The notes under the pieces are model-generated. The model was not told the origin of the DNA. It saw only the letters and a program-made list of their open reading frames with translations, and searched no databases. A stretch of DNA of 64,000 nt from Bactrocera neohumeralis (Eukaryota > Arthropoda > Insecta > Diptera > Tephritidae), in contig NC_065922.1 in NCBI RefSeq assembly GCF_024586455.1, forward strand, positions 17,728,089 to 17,792,088. Reading direction: 5' to 3'. Position 1 is the first letter of the stretch. Every line of letters begins with the position of its first letter. The translations under genes and the position numbers were made by a program. Below, piece by piece: positions 34,913 through 47,724 of this stretch.

Positions 34913-36935
34913 CAGCGGAAGCTGAAAATTGTATGCTACGTATATGTAATATGATGTAGTAAGTCCTTTGATGATACGTTGTTTTGCATTTTAGGTGACG
35001 ATATATACTTCTCTACAGTACAGAAACCTTTTTAATTTTTTAATACGGATTAAATATATTATAAAGATATCTTATTGCCCAGACTGATAACAGTTCACTG
35101 TTTAACAACTGTATTGGTTGAAAAAAAATATGAATATTAATGCTTAATGTGCTAGGATACTCCACTAAAATTTCATAATATCGTTTTCGAGTTCATACGC
35201 TCGGTGATCTGATTTGAGTGAGGTAGAGTAAATAAAATATGTTACTGAAATTTTTGCTTTTTCTTATTTTTGCAAGCTATATTGTTGAGAACACACCACT
35301 GTATTGTAATTGTTTGAACAATAGAATTCTTTACATATGCTCTGCGCCTAAATGTATGCTCTACAATGTGAATATTCAACTTCAAACAACATGAGCTGGC
35401 ATAGCTTAACGTGTACGTGTGAGTGTAAATTACTTGCTTTTATCCTTATTGTTGTTGTTGTTGTTAGTACTACAACCATATACCAACAGCATACATGTCT
35501 GTGCGCTTAGTTAGTTGCCAGCGAAGCAACAATTATGCCGCAATCAAAACATTTAAAGCCAAGTTCTGCGCGCGAAGTAAGCTCGGCTGGAGCACGTGGG
35601 CCAAACAATTGAAGAACGGCAGTTGAATTGGCTGGCTGGCTGGCTGACGGTGCTGAAGTGTTACCGAAACTGGGTAATTGCGGGTTCGCATGCAATTTTG
35701 TGGCCACTTAGCCAGCGCCAGCCAGCAATGCTTGCAGTAAGGTCGCGGCAACGGGAGTGCACATGTGAGTGGGTGTGTGTGAATTGCAATATAAAATATA
35801 TATGTATATGAAGGCAGGACTTATGTCATATGGGTATTTGTTGTTGTAGCGCTAGTGAGATAACGAGCAAGCGATTCCTATTTCCTCTCACCTCTCAGCC
35901 ACCTTCAAGCGACTATTTCGGTTTTGTGCTTCGCGCATTTGAAAAACGGTCGGACTACATTCTAATGCAATCTGCATGGCAAGCAGTCGCACAGCAATTT
36001 GTTATATTTATTTTCGTATGCCAAGAACGTCATTTACATACACACACACACATACACATGAATTTATTCATGCATTCGCAGTTGATTGCCGCGCAAATTA
36101 GCCTCTTATAACTCCAAGCGCACAACAACACAAATATCCATGCATTTTGTTGTTGTTGTTGTCTATACAAATCACCTACACATATCAAGGCTTATTGTTA
36201 TGTTTATGTGCCGCATTTCAAGTGGCTGTTTAAGTTCTAAAACGCTTGCATGCCTCACGCTGTCAAGTGTTGTGCCCGGCCCTGCCACATGCCGCAAGGC
36301 GAGTCGTGTCAGCGCGGCAAGTCCTCGTTGTCCTTACTTGTGCTTTGCTGATCGACGTTAGCGACCACATTTGCTTGCTACACACACACACATATGCATA
36401 TATGTATATATGTATGTACTATATGAAGTTAGTTGGCTTTGTGTTGCATGCAGTTTTCGTTTCTCTTTTCATTTGTCGCTTTTGTTGCTCCAATTTATTT
36501 GTTGATTGCATTGCAAATTGCTGTTGAATTGTGTTGCAATGCCTCCTTCCGCTGTTGAAATTGCTGGCGACTTTTATCGCTGTCGGCGGTAATATTTCTT
36601 TTAGCAGATGTTTTGTTGTTAGATTTGAAGTTAGGGAAGAAAATTAGCTAGTGCTGTAATGGAGGGCGCCAATAAATCATTTATTCGGTACAGATATAGA
36701 TTTGCTCTATTGAAATAGTACCGGTTGCTTTCTAAATAGTTTTTTTTTTTAATGAAAACAATCTGGGTTAAGCCAATTTCCATTCTTTTTAAACTCGCTG
36801 CACAGGCCATAATGTATTTGTGATCTAAATTCTTACTTACACTCTTACAAAGTATTGTTTATGTTAGAGCGGGACTAGCATAGCCTGAAAAATTTGAAAA
36901 AGTAAACATGACCACATTCACTAACTATTATGTTG
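34913..36935. other. no gene seen; TTG and CA microsatellites
   Basis: TTG runs lie at about 35449-35466, 36147-36162, and CA runs at about 36038-36056. The GC-richer patch 35520-35760 (GGCTGGCTGGCTGGCTGACG) has frames on both strands but no protein signature. It could be a conserved noncoding or exonic piece, but nothing in it shows that. Confidence 0.4.
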
Positions 36936-36936
36936 T

Positions 36937-39545
36937 CATCGTCCATGCCTCTGCACCATATAGCAGGACGGAGATGATGAGTGATTTATAGAGTTTTCTT
37001 CGAGTTTGTACGTCGAGAGAGGACTTTACTTCTCAATTGCCTACTTAATCCGAAGTAGCACCTGTTGGCAAGAGTTATCCTGCGTTGGTTTTCCAGGCTG
37101 ACGTTGTTGGTGGTGTTTGAAGGTCCAAGATAGACGAAATTATCTACGACTTCGATGTTATGACTATCAACAGTGCCATGAAAGCCTACTGTTTGTTTGA
37201 TGTCAGGAGATGTTTCGTCTTGCCCTCACTCACCACTAGACCCATTTGCTACCCTTCCTTATCCATTCTGGAGAAAGCAGAACTAACGGCGCGATTCTTC
37301 AGGCCAATGATATCAATATCGCCGGGGTACGCCAGAAGCTGTACACTCTTATAGAAGGTGGTACCTTCACTGTTAAGTTCTGGGGCTCGAATTATTTTCT
37401 CCAAAAGAAGGTTAAAAAAGTCACATGAAATAGAGTCGCCTTGTCTGAAACCTCGTTTGTAATCGAACGGCTCGGAGAGGTCCTTCCCGATTCTGACAGA
37501 GCCTTTGGTGTTGCTCAACGTTAGTTTACACATCCATATTAGTTTTGCGGGGATACCAAATTCAACATCGCGACATAAAGGCAACTCCGTTTCGTGCTGT
37601 CAATGGTGAATATCCTTTAAGCCACACTGATACGGTCCAATCAGTTTGTTGACAGTGGGCTTAAATCTCTCACACAATACGCTCGATAGAACACGATGTT
37701 GAGCAGGCTTATCCCAAAGTAGTTGGACACAGATTGTGGGGTCTCCCTTTTTGTGGATTCGGCAGAGCACACTTAAATTCCAATCGTTGGACATGCTTTC
37801 ATCCGAAGCTGATGCATGCTCCTTATCACTTCTTCGCCGTGTTTGGATAGCTTGGCCGGCAATCCATCGGCTCCATCCGCTTTGGCTTTCTTCAGACGGG
37901 TAATTGCTATTCGAAATTCTTCATGGTCGGCCAATGGAATGTCTGCTTCAGCGTCATCGATTGGGGGAATTGGGTTCGCTTTCTCCTGGCGCTGTACTTT
38001 CACTGTCACTCAGCAGACTGGAAAAGTGTTCCCTCCATAATTTTAGTATGCTCTGGGCATCGGTTACCAGATCACCTCTGGGGGTTTTACAAGAGTATGC
38101 TCCGGTCTTGAAACCTTCTGTTAGTCGCCGCATCTTTTCGTAGAGTTTTCGAGCATTACCTTTGTCGGCCAGCTTGTCAAGCTCTTCATACTCACACATT
38201 TCGGCCTCTCTTTTTTTCTGTCTGCAAATGCGTCTCGCTTCCCTCTTCAACTCTCGGTATCTATCCCATCCCACACGTGTTGTGGTCGATTGTAACGTTG
38301 TAAGGTAGGCAGTTTGTTTTCTCTCCGCTGCGACACGGCACTCCTCATCGTACTAGCTGTTCTTTTGCCTTTTCCGAAAACTAATGATTGCGTTTGCAGC
38401 TGGTAAGAAGCTTGAAATGCCGTCCCATAGTTCCCTTATACCAAGTTGCTGGTGAGTGCTCTCAAAGAGCAAGAATGCAAGTCGAGTAGAAAATCGTTCG
38501 CTGTCTGTTGTGATTGCAGCTTCTCGACGTCGAACCTTCCTTGTGTTTGTTGACGTGCGTTTTTTGCTTCACAGAGGGGGGTACGTATCTTGGGTGCAAC
38601 AAGATAGTGATCCGAATTAATGTTAGGACCTTCGAGCGTACGCACGTCGAAAGCATTGGAGACGTGTCTTCCATCTATCACAACATGATCGATCTGGTTG
38701 GTGGTTCTTCGATCCGGTGGCAGCCAGATAGCTTGATGAGTTTTTCAGTACTAGTTCTACTGATAACCATATTCCGGGCCCCGGATCGATCAGCCTCAAC
38801 CCATTTGGGGATGCTTCCTCGTAAAGGCTGAATTTACCGACTGTTGCGCCAAAGATACCTTCCTTTTCCACCTTGGCGTTGAAGTCGCCAAGCGCGAGTT
38901 TGACATCGTGGTGGGGGCAGCTCTGATAGGTGTGCTCCAAGCGCTCATATAAGTTGTATTTGGTCACATCGTCTTTCTCTCCCGTTGGGGCGTGGACGCA
39001 AATCAGCGATATGTTGAAGAATTTCGTTTTGATGCGTATTGTGGCGACGTTCATCCAGCGGGGTGAATGCCAGGATTCGCAGACGGAGTTTCACTAATCC
39101 CACAGCAATTTTGAGCTCCTTTATATGACCACTGTAGTAAATGCCACAATACCCTACTCGTCTCTATTTTTGTCCCGTCCATCGCACTTCTTGGACGACG
39201 GTGATGTCAGCCTTCACTCTTATGAGGACATCAACCAGCTTGGAAGCGGCACCGTTCTATTGAGGTACCGAACTTTCCACCTTACTACGGTTGCAGTGGT
39301 CGTCAACGAAAGAGGAAGTCTCTCATCCGAGGCTGTTTTGTTATTTTCATTGGGAGTGTTTTGTTACGTATGTTACGCCGGGTGTTCTGGGGAAAGATGC
39401 TTCGCCTTCCCATCAGAGGATACTTGGTCTAAGTCGTGAGCTACTTGTGCCATTTGAAAAATAATCGTTCCTGGCCACTTCCAAGTGAATGGCGCTCACT
39501 TGCGTGAATTTCTATTCATGGATCCAGCCTCCGCTGGTAGCGTAT
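36937..39545 (-). pseudogene. LINE-A copy from 5' region to reverse transcriptase, inactive
   Basis: A non-LTR retrotransposon of the endonuclease (APE) type. Read on the minus strand from about 39400: a start region (WKVRYLNRT), an endonuclease domain with VKADITVVQEVRWTGQ, FFNISLICVHAPTGEKDDV and LALGDFNAKVEKEGIFGATV, then a lysine/arginine-rich linker (YRELKREARRICRQKKREAE), and the reverse transcriptase. In the last, GFRQGDSISCDFFNLLLEKI is kept but the catalytic YADD is YPGD (about 37320). The 3' end is missing: similarity stops at 36937, inside the coding region. Many frameshifts. Compared with 55374-57414 it extends further 5', so together they show most of the element's layout. Confidence 0.9.
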
Positions 39546-40675
39546 TACCTAAGTCTGCAATAAAGTCATAAGTATGAACCGATTATTTGAAAGGCAAAAA
39601 AATCGAAAAATGGCTACTCAACTGCAACTGAAATGTTTGTTTTCCTCTCCACCAACGCCCACATATTCTCTCCACCCGACCTCTTATGGAACATTGTCCG
39701 CATTTCGCAGTATTTTTGCCAATCAAATACAAAGAATTTTATGCTAGAAAATCCATTTTCTAAAATGCACTTAATTCTCGGCATTATTTATGATTTGCTT
39801 TGGCCACTCTACTTCATCCACACACACAGACAAAAGTTTAAAATACTGTGCGCTTGGACATTTCATACAAAAATGATTGAAATAAAGAGCGACGGAAAGA
39901 TAATGTATGCCCATGTAAAGGCGCAAAATCCACACATACTTATACGTGTATGTGTGTGAGCATATAAATTTGTGTTCGTATGAGCATGTAAGTGTTTGTG
40001 TGTGCATGTGTGTGTGCTTGCATAACTGCATGTGGGCACCAAAGGCATGCCGGCTAAGCATGATAATGAAAATTCTGCTTGTGGTGATTGATGTATTGCC
40101 GGGCGTGACAAGTGTACAACAAAGCGGACAACAAAAAGTGCGTTGTAACCGAATACATAAGGGCCCGTGGTACAAAGGCAATAATTTAGGCAAAATTCAA
40201 AATCACTTTTAAGTGTGCTTCGTGCGCACTTACACGCATGCAAATATGGCTATGCTGATGATGTTGCACAACATTGTTGCATACAATATTATGTATATAA
40301 ATGTATGTATGCATGTATTTGTGTTGGTTTTATTTCTACTATACAGTTTTATCTAATGTGTTTAGACTTGAACTCAGCCAGTCATTCGATGCAAATGAGC
40401 GGCAAATTGAATGAATTATGAGGGCCATGAGCTTGGGTTAAACTCTTTCACTCACACATTTATATGCATAAAAAGATTTGTAGGCACAGATCTGATTGTA
40501 ACCAGTTGGCAGTTCGGAAAAATAGTCCAAAAATATGCCTTTGACGATTTTCGACTATATTGACTGATTTAAGTCCCAAAAATTTTGTTATCGCTTTGAA
40601 ATGCCATCCGCTACAACCCTAGATGCTATCATCTATATAGAAATTTGCAATATTAAGTAGATGTTGGATTAGATT
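39546..40675. other. no gene seen; GT and CA microsatellites
   Basis: TGTG-rich runs at about 39945-40020 and an ATGT run at about 40290-40325. Frames on both strands here (for example 39771-40193 minus) are rich in histidine/threonine because of CA repeats. Confidence 0.45.
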
Positions 40676-40689
40676 CTTCTTCTAAAAAG

Positions 40690-40885
40690 GTCCAAAGTCC
40701 CCAGTATTTCCTCGTATCCCATTGAAAGATTCGAAGATACAATTTTTGTCCTCCACATCCCAGCATTTCCTCGTATCATATTGCAAGATTCTAAAAGATA
40801 TTTTTGTCCTCAACATCCCAGTATTCCTTCGTATCCCATTGAAAGATTCCAAGAGATATTTTTGACCCCACCAGTCCAGTATTTT
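40690..40885. repeat. 58-bp tandem repeat, about 3.3 units
   Basis: The phrase C-A-G-(T/C)-A-T-T followed by CCTCGTATC(C/A)(C/T)ATTG and AAGATTC recurs at 40702, 40761 and 40819, with a partial fourth start at 40877. Spacing is 58-59 bp. Confidence 0.9.
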
Positions 40886-41280
40886 TGCAACATTCTGTAC
40901 TGCAAGTATAAGCCATTAAATTTGTAGCATACTCTTAAAAATTATATATAATTTTTCCCAATATATGCCCCCTGTAGTGTTGGTCGAGCTTTCTCCATAA
41001 AAATTTGTTGAGTCCACTATATTAATAATCGAAGAATAAGGAGTACACGAAACTACCGCCTAAAACGAGTGAATTTTGTTGAAAGATACCATTGCTTTTA
41101 CCTCTCTGAGATGAAAAACTTCAGAAAAAACTTGTTTGATGTGGGGTCGAGAACGGATCAGTCCTTCTTTCTACTTAAAAAAGCGGCTATTGACATCGTT
41201 TGACTCCGGAAATCAGTACGGTGTTAAGATTGACTTAAATTTAAATGTCAATAGTTTTTTAGCTTTATTAGCTCAACCAA

Positions 41281-41885
41281 CTCGACTTCTTTCTATAATT
41301 TTCGCCATTACGACTTATGTAATCGGAACGTGACCTGCATACATAACAGTACAAGGGCAGTCACGTCAGTAGCATTCTTAGAAACTGTTTGGGAAAGTTT
41401 TATGCTGATACAATAACAACATGCACCAAGAAGCTCGACGAATGAAAAGAGAAGAAAGAAGAATGTGTTATAAACGATTCTTTGAAGTTCAGTTTTATTG
41501 TTCCAAAAAATGTTTTGGAATCTTTGGGTGTATTCTAAAAAAAAAAGATTTTTGAGTAGATGTATGCAAACTCGACTTTTCTCTATAAGTCACACTGTTT
41601 GATTCATGAACAGCTTCGATTTCACGCCATTATGACTTATATAATCAGAACGTGCCCCAAATTCATAACAGCACCAAGTCAGTCATCTCAGTAACATTCC
41701 AAAAAACTGTTTGGAAAAGTTTTATGCTGATACAACAACAACTCACATCAAAAAGTTCGACGAATGAAAAGAAGAGTGTTACAAACGATTTTTTAAAATT
41801 CAGTTTTATCGTTCCATAAAATCTTTAGTTAGGCGTTTGGGTGTTTTCTGTTAAAAAATAGGTTTATGAGTAGATGAAATCATCA
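41281..41885. repeat. direct duplication of a ~290-bp segment
   Basis: CGCCATTACGACTTATGTAA at 41303 and CGCCATTATGACTTATATAA at 41625 start two copies. Both continue through AGTCA, AACTGTTTGG(G/A)AAAGTTTTATGCT (41383 and 41710), TCGACGAATGAAAAGA and AGTAGATG. Similarity is about 80-85 percent by eye. The region between 41571 and 41625 contains an extra 30 bp not found before the first copy. No protein is encoded. Confidence 0.8.
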
Positions 41886-42110
41886 ACGGTTGATTTTTAT
41901 GCTTTTTACGCTGAAAATATATATTTTGTGTATTGATAGCTTAGAACAATTGGTTCAGGAAATGTTTGCAGCGATAACAGCTTCAAGATTTGTCAGTTTT
42001 CGGTATTGTTGGGTTTCACAGATTTGATATTAGAGCAGAACTTGTTTGCTTTAAACAACATATTTCTGTACCTCACGGAGAGAGTTAAGGAGCTCACATA
42101 TTAGGTCTAC

Positions 42111-42148
42111 CTTCTTCTTCTTTACTGGCGTAGACACTGTTATAGCCA
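42111..42148 (-). mobile_element. ~38-bp LINE-A 3'-end fragment
   Basis: CTTCTTCTTCTTTACTGGCG and TAGACACTGTTATAGCC on the + strand match the reverse complement of the LINE-A 3' end, with a small internal deletion. Flanks GGTCTAC and AGTCTTAC are only weakly alike, so a target duplication is uncertain. Confidence 0.6.
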
Positions 42149-43360
42149 AGTCTTACTTTAGATTAGATCTAACACTTTCCATATTTAATCATAATTTCTT
42201 CCAATTTCCATCGCTTGCGTACAAAAATTGTTTGCCAAAGTCTGTGTCATGTCAAAAAGTATGACAAATTGTCTTGCTGTTGCTACTTTGATAAGCCCTT
42301 ACAGGCATTCGCCTAGTCAGCGCCACTGCAGCTAACACTTCCAATAGGGTTGTCGGCTTTGTAACTGCATAAATTTATTAGACTATCACTATGCCACACA
42401 CACACACACACATATATACATATGCAGTGCAGCCAATTCCTTTTGCTTAGCCTGACAAGTAATTTAAGTTAAATGGCAACGTCATGCTCAACATTGATAG
42501 CTTTTATCAAGTAGCTTACCGAGGTAACTCACCGACATGTCATCATCATCATCGACAGCAAAGTTGCATGTGTGTGTGTGTGTGGACACAAAAGGGATAT
42601 TGCAAGTAAATACTTACATGTGTGTGTGTATGAAATATCGTTAGTGAGATTGTGTGTGTTTGTGCGTGTTTTGTAGTGTAGCCACCTCAATGGCACTTCT
42701 TTCACTGTCGTTCAATAGATTAAAGTGAAAATGAATGAATTGATGTCACCCGACTTTGGTGCTGGAGACGCTGCCATACCATTACACTTCGGCTTTAAGG
42801 CAAAGCTTCGGTTTTAACTGTAATACAACACAGTTATACGAGCGTTTAGAAGACAACTGGGCGGTTGCTCCGCCGGGAAGCGTTGATTTCCAGTAAAGCT
42901 CAGGGGAGCGATTTTAAAATCCAATAAATTTGCTTACCCTCCACACACACACACATACGTGTACGTGTGAGTCGGCAGCGCTCATTGAGTCAAAGCGATA
43001 AAAGTGCGAAAGGTAATGCGGGTAAAGTGTGCACTTTATGGTGACATTGTTGTTGCTTGGGAAACAGTAGACACACCAGACCTCCAGCAAGCTCCAATGA
43101 AGCTATAAGTGTAAGTGCTTGTGGTGTGGTGGTGTGTGTGGTATGACATACATATGTACAGGTGCGTTAATGTGGCACGCTTTATCTGGAGCAACGGTAC
43201 CCTCATTTACCGTTTTACGTGTACGCCATATGTTTACCGCTGGCTTAGCTGCGCAACAATCACAAATGTCAGAGATTAAAATGGGAATGTAAAAGTGACA
43301 AACACACAGGTACATGAAGAGAATACTAACTTTATATATATTTATGTATATTAGGGTGGG
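42149..43360. other. no gene seen; (CA)n and (GT)n runs
   Basis: CA/GT runs occur at about 42394-42411, 42571-42586 and 42943-42960. No coding sequence or transposon block recognised. Confidence 0.45.
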
Positions 43361-43369
43361 CCAAAAAAA

Positions 43370-43980
43370 ATATTATTTAATTTTAATTTTAATATATTTT
43401 TAAATTTTACTTTTAATTTTAATTTATACAGTGCAGTTAATCTTAATTTTAACTTTAATTTTAATTTCATTTTTAATTTTAATTATAATTTTTATTTTAA
43501 TATTAATCTTAATTTTAATTTTTATTTTAACTTTAATCTTAATTTTAATTAGATTTTTAATTTTAATTTCGGTATTATTTTTAATTTTATTTTTAATTTC
43601 AATTTTAATTTTAGTTTTAATTTTAATTTTAATCTTAATTTTAATTTGATTTTTTATTTTAATTTCCGTATTATTTTTAATTTTAATTTTTATTTTAACT
43701 TTAATCTTAATTTTAATTAGATTTTTAATTTTAATTTCGGTATTATTTTTAATTTTAATTTTGATTTTATTTTTGATTTTATTTTTAATTTTAATTTTAA
43801 TTTCGGTATTATTTTTAATTTTAATTTTGATTTTAATTTTAATTTTAATTTTAATTTTAATTTTAATTTTAATTTTAATTTTAATTTTAAAATTAATTTT
43901 GATTTTAATTTTAATTTTAATTTTAAATTAATTTTTATTTTAATTTTAATTTTATTTTTATAGAGCTAATTTTTTTTTTA
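43370..43980. repeat. degenerate TTTTAA-type low-complexity tract
   Basis: The tract consists of TTTTAATTTTAA with variable C, G and T substitutions, and higher-order copies: GATTTTTAATTTTAATTTCG then GTATTATTTT recurs near 43550, 43650, 43727 and 43800. The isoleucine/leucine 72-codon frame on the + strand is a translation of the repeat. Confidence 0.9.
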
Positions 43981-44009
43981 ATTTCTTTTATAATTTTTGA
44001 GTATGTTTT

Positions 44010-44680
44010 CACAAAATTTAACCTCGGTTGCACCGAAGCTATAATACCCTTCATTAGTGCAAAATATTTTATAAAACTTGATTTTGCTTGTTCAGTTTCT
44101 AAGGCAGCTATACGCTATAGTGATCCGATCTGAGCAATTTCTGAGGAGATTGTAGAGTTGTCTTTAGCAAACATCTGTGCTAAATTTCGTAAAGATATCT
44201 TGTGAAATAAAAAAGTTTTATATACAAGGACTTGATTTTGATCAGTCAGTTTGTATGGCAGCTATAAGCTATAGTGATCCGAACTGAGTAATTTCTTAGG
44301 AGATTATAGAGTTGCCTTGAGTAATATTCTATGCTAAATTTCGTTGAGATATTCCGTCAAATAAAAAAGTTTTCCATACAAGAAGCGGATTACGGCGGAT
44401 CAGCTTGTACGGCAGTTATACATATGTTCTAGACGTCCGATTTGAACAATATCTTTGAGGATTGTATCAATGTTTTGGAAAATAATCCATACCAAATTTG
44501 GAGAAGATATGTTGTCAAATAAAAAAGTTCTCCATACAAGAACTTGATTCCGATCAGTCAGTTTGTATGGCAGCTATATGCTAAAGTTATCTGATATCCT
44601 TGGTTCCGACACAAGAGCACCTTCTTGGAGAGGAAAACATTTTAGAACGATATCTCAAAATTTGAGGGTTTTTGTCCCAC
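44010..44680 (+). repeat. dispersed repeat with internal ~155-bp tandem units
   Basis: It begins with GGTTGCACCGAAGCTATAAT and contains four tandem units, each with (A)CTTGATT..GATCAGTCAGTTTGTATGGCAGC-like sequence near 44085, 44233, 44385 and 44545, followed by CTATA..GATCCGA and CTAAATTTCGT-like phrases. The unit is about 150 bp. The same blocks appear in other places in this window on both strands (21510, 47725, 51690). I recognise the style from fruit fly noncoding sequence but cannot name a family. Confidence 0.75.
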
Positions 44681-46395
44681 CCTAATACACTCATATATGT
44701 ACATGTGTGCGTGGGCGCCCGCTGCATTTGTTTTATGGTGTTCACGTTCATTTTCGAATAAATTTCCATTTGAGTGTGGTGATTCGTTTGATAAATGTAC
44801 TCAGTGGCATGATGGTGGCAGCACACATACACCGCTACGCACACATAGCAGTATACATACAAGCATAAGCAGTCCCAAAGGCATGCCTGCCTGGCTGCTG
44901 CGCCGCTCTCACGCTCCACTTGTCAACCGCTACACACACACAAATGCTTACAAATACTCACATGTAGTACTTGACACACACCAATACAAATATGCATGGC
45001 TGTGTGTGTGTATATGATGGCACAGCGTGCGGCTTGTGCCAGCGTCTTGGGTATTTGCCTTGCGTTTAGTTGCTGGTATTCCCTCATTCGAACCTTTTCA
45101 AATGCTTGCGATTGCCCGCAAATGTGTGTATGTGTATATGTGTGTGTGTGTGTGCTTGAGCGCTTTTAAAAATTCGTGTAGCGCACATTTTCAATTCATT
45201 TTGTCGGATTTTATGATTTCATTTGCAGGTGTTTTAACTTAATTGCAAATTATCGTAATCGTTACATGCAGCTTTTTCGCATTTGTCCCTTTTTCCCCAC
45301 GCACACACACATATATGGCTATATATAGAAATATTCGCCTGTAATAAAACAAACTCATTGCACGCGCTGCTAGATTTTTTCTCTCTGGTGTATTTTAAAT
45401 CATGATAACGGCAGTGTGAGTGCATTATTTGTTAAATATTTGAAATATTCATATCAATTCTTATAACGGCTTGCCTGTCTGTTTGTATGTGTGTTTTTAT
45501 GTTTCATGTTTTATGTTTGTGTTGGCAATTAATCAATTCAATGGCTTCTGATCACTCTTGGGCATTGTAGATAATTACGAATTATTGAATAGCAATTCAG
45601 CTCACTCAGCCGAGCTTAGCTGTAAGAGTAATGCGGCATTTTTCGCATTTCTTTGCCATTTGCCATTAAATTAATTGAAATGCGTATTTAAGCTTTATGG
45701 ATAATAACGACGGTTTTTATGTGTGTGTTTGCATTAGTTTTGTCTTCTTCGAAAATAAATACAGCACATAATGCAATTAATTAAAATAATGCTGCTTGCG
45801 AATTGCATGGGAAATCAATTTTCGTTGGCGATAAGTAGAGTATTTATCAATAACACGGATTTTCTTTTCTGTGGAAGGCTTGCCATAGCTGTCCCTGATT
45901 CCAATTGGAAATTGAATGTTTGGGCTTTGAGATTTTTTAATATAAGCTTTGAATCTAAATCGTTTTTTCTATCAAGCAGCTTTCTCTACATAAATCACAT
46001 TTAAAATAAGTTTCCTTTGTGATGAAATCCAAAGAGTATTCAAAATGAACTTATAGTGTCAAAAATATCGTACTTGAGGATCCAAAACACTTTAGAAAAT
46101 AGAAAACATAACTCTTACCTAAGAAGAGTTAATTTTCTAGACTAGTTTTGGGTAAATAGTTTCTTGGAAAAACACTTGATTTTTTTCTTGCTTTGGATTT
46201 ACTATATATTCATAGATATATAGATATAACACTCTTCGCTTGGCATATTCGCCTCTTAAACTAGCGCGATTGATTTTTCTACATATTTAATTTTACCAAC
46301 TGACAAAAGCTGATGCTAACTTATCAAAACTCGACAGGTGGGTTTTTAATCTAAGCCGAATGGCGTTATTATATTTTTTTGTTAGTAGAAAGTTG
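44681..46395. other. no gene seen
   Basis: AT-rich, with CA/GT runs at about 44930-44950, 45000-45015 and 45125-45155. Frames here are short and composition-driven. Confidence 0.45.
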
Positions 46396-46399
46396 TGAC

Positions 46400-47060
46400 A
46401 AAATACCACCTGATCAAATAGGAACCGGACTGGAATAAATCTTTATTACCGCTTTCAAAGTAGGCTCCAGAGCCAATAAAAACTAGGTTTAATCCAATTT
46501 TCCAAACATTTTTTATAAGTCTCAGCAAGTATGGACTTCTGTGCCTTCAGGGATTTTTGGTTTTTCTGGTTTCGACTCATTTTTGCAGCGCCATTCGTCA
46601 GATTGTTGGACAGTTTCGGTGTCATATTCATAAGCCACGTCTCGCCGTCTGTAATGTTGCCATGTTCATGTTGATGAATGTATGGCTCGCAGTTACGCTC
46701 TCTAGCAACTCCTTTGCGACCTCTGCTTGACGTCGTTTTCGCAAAAGCTTCAGGTCCTGTGATACGAATCTAGTATTGACACGCTTCATTCTCAAAACAT
46801 TAACAAAAAAGTATTGAGTCGATCCATAAGAGATGCTAAGTTTCTCTGTTGTCGCTCTGAAGCCAACATGACGATTTTCAAGCACTGCACCTTTCACTTT
46901 TCCGATGTTATCGTCATTAACACATGAGAATGGCGGACTCCGAGGCAATTTTGGATGCTTTGTGTCTCTCAAATTCATGATAAAGTAGACTCGCAGAAAA
47001 ACTTCTCTAACATTTGCATATCTTCCGTGGCCGTGATGCCATTGAAAACACAAAATTGCC
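46400..47060 (-). pseudogene. mariner transposase relic with internal deletion
   Basis: Minus frame 46628-47053 gives DDNIGKVKGAVLENRHVGFR and ATTEKLSISYGSTQYFFVNV, the DNA-binding half, followed by RQAEVAKELLES. The first catalytic block is near 46680 (ITDGETW, one frame away; the expected order is G-D-E-T-W). Then YEYDTETVQQSDEWRCKNES at about 46570-46640. The catalytic core is deleted and the text jumps to TYKKC.ENW and AYFESGNKDLFQ at about 46425-46520, the conserved C-terminus. Thus about 120 codons of core, with the second and third aspartates, are missing. Confidence 0.8.
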
Positions 47061-47715
47061 TTTTTAACTTGTTTTAGTTTTTTATTGATATAAAAATCCC
47101 CAAACTAAGCTTCCGTAGGACTTGTGGAGATCAAACTTCACAAGAAAATAAACAAAAGTTGTATCAATCCAAGAAACCTTTTTTATCGATTCGGCTGAAT
47201 TGTTATCAGATTGGGTTATTAGCCATTGCCAAGTTAAACCCTGAAAGTCTTAGTGTTTCTAGACTTGTTGACATTAAATACATAAGCAAAAGTATTGCCA
47301 GTTTGGTGATTGAAATATTTCTAACGATATGGCTTACAATTCTTGCAACATATTTAGATTTATGAACAAGCGTTAGTCTAAGTATCGGGTATTTATTTAA
47401 GGCTTGTCATATTCTATTCAGTATATTGTTATTAGATCCTTCTAATGCCTTCTCCCTGCTATATTTAAGCTGTGTTCTCCTGTAAAAAATTGTTCATATA
47501 TGAAAGCAACTACTTATCCAGTCACATAATTGAATTCAAATCAAAAACTAATGCGGATTGCTGAAAAAGCATATAATCTCTTGAAAATAAAGAGAGATAT
47601 GAACATACCTGTCTATTGATTCATAATATCTGGTTGTTTTATTTGCCGCTCTCCAAAGTTTGGCATATCCAAAAGAGTCACCTCTTCTATTGCTTCCTCA
47701 GTAGATATCATTCAA
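47061..47715. other. no gene or element recognised
   Basis: AT-rich sequence with a few short frames without similarity to anything I can name. Confidence 0.4.
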
Positions 47716-47724
47716 TATTTCTAA

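Noticed and set aside
43431..43649. 72-codon isoleucine/leucine frame
   Set aside because: Translation of the TTTTAA tract.
45205..45240. TTTCATTTGCAG followed by GTGTTTT
   Set aside because: A reasonable 3' splice site but the following donor is poor, so it does not qualify as a recursive site.
46110..46140. Minus-strand AACTCTTCTTAG followed by GTAAGAG, a possible third ratchet point
   Set aside because: The pyrimidine tract is short, the sequence is part of a local palindrome, and the strand is opposite to the two strong sites.
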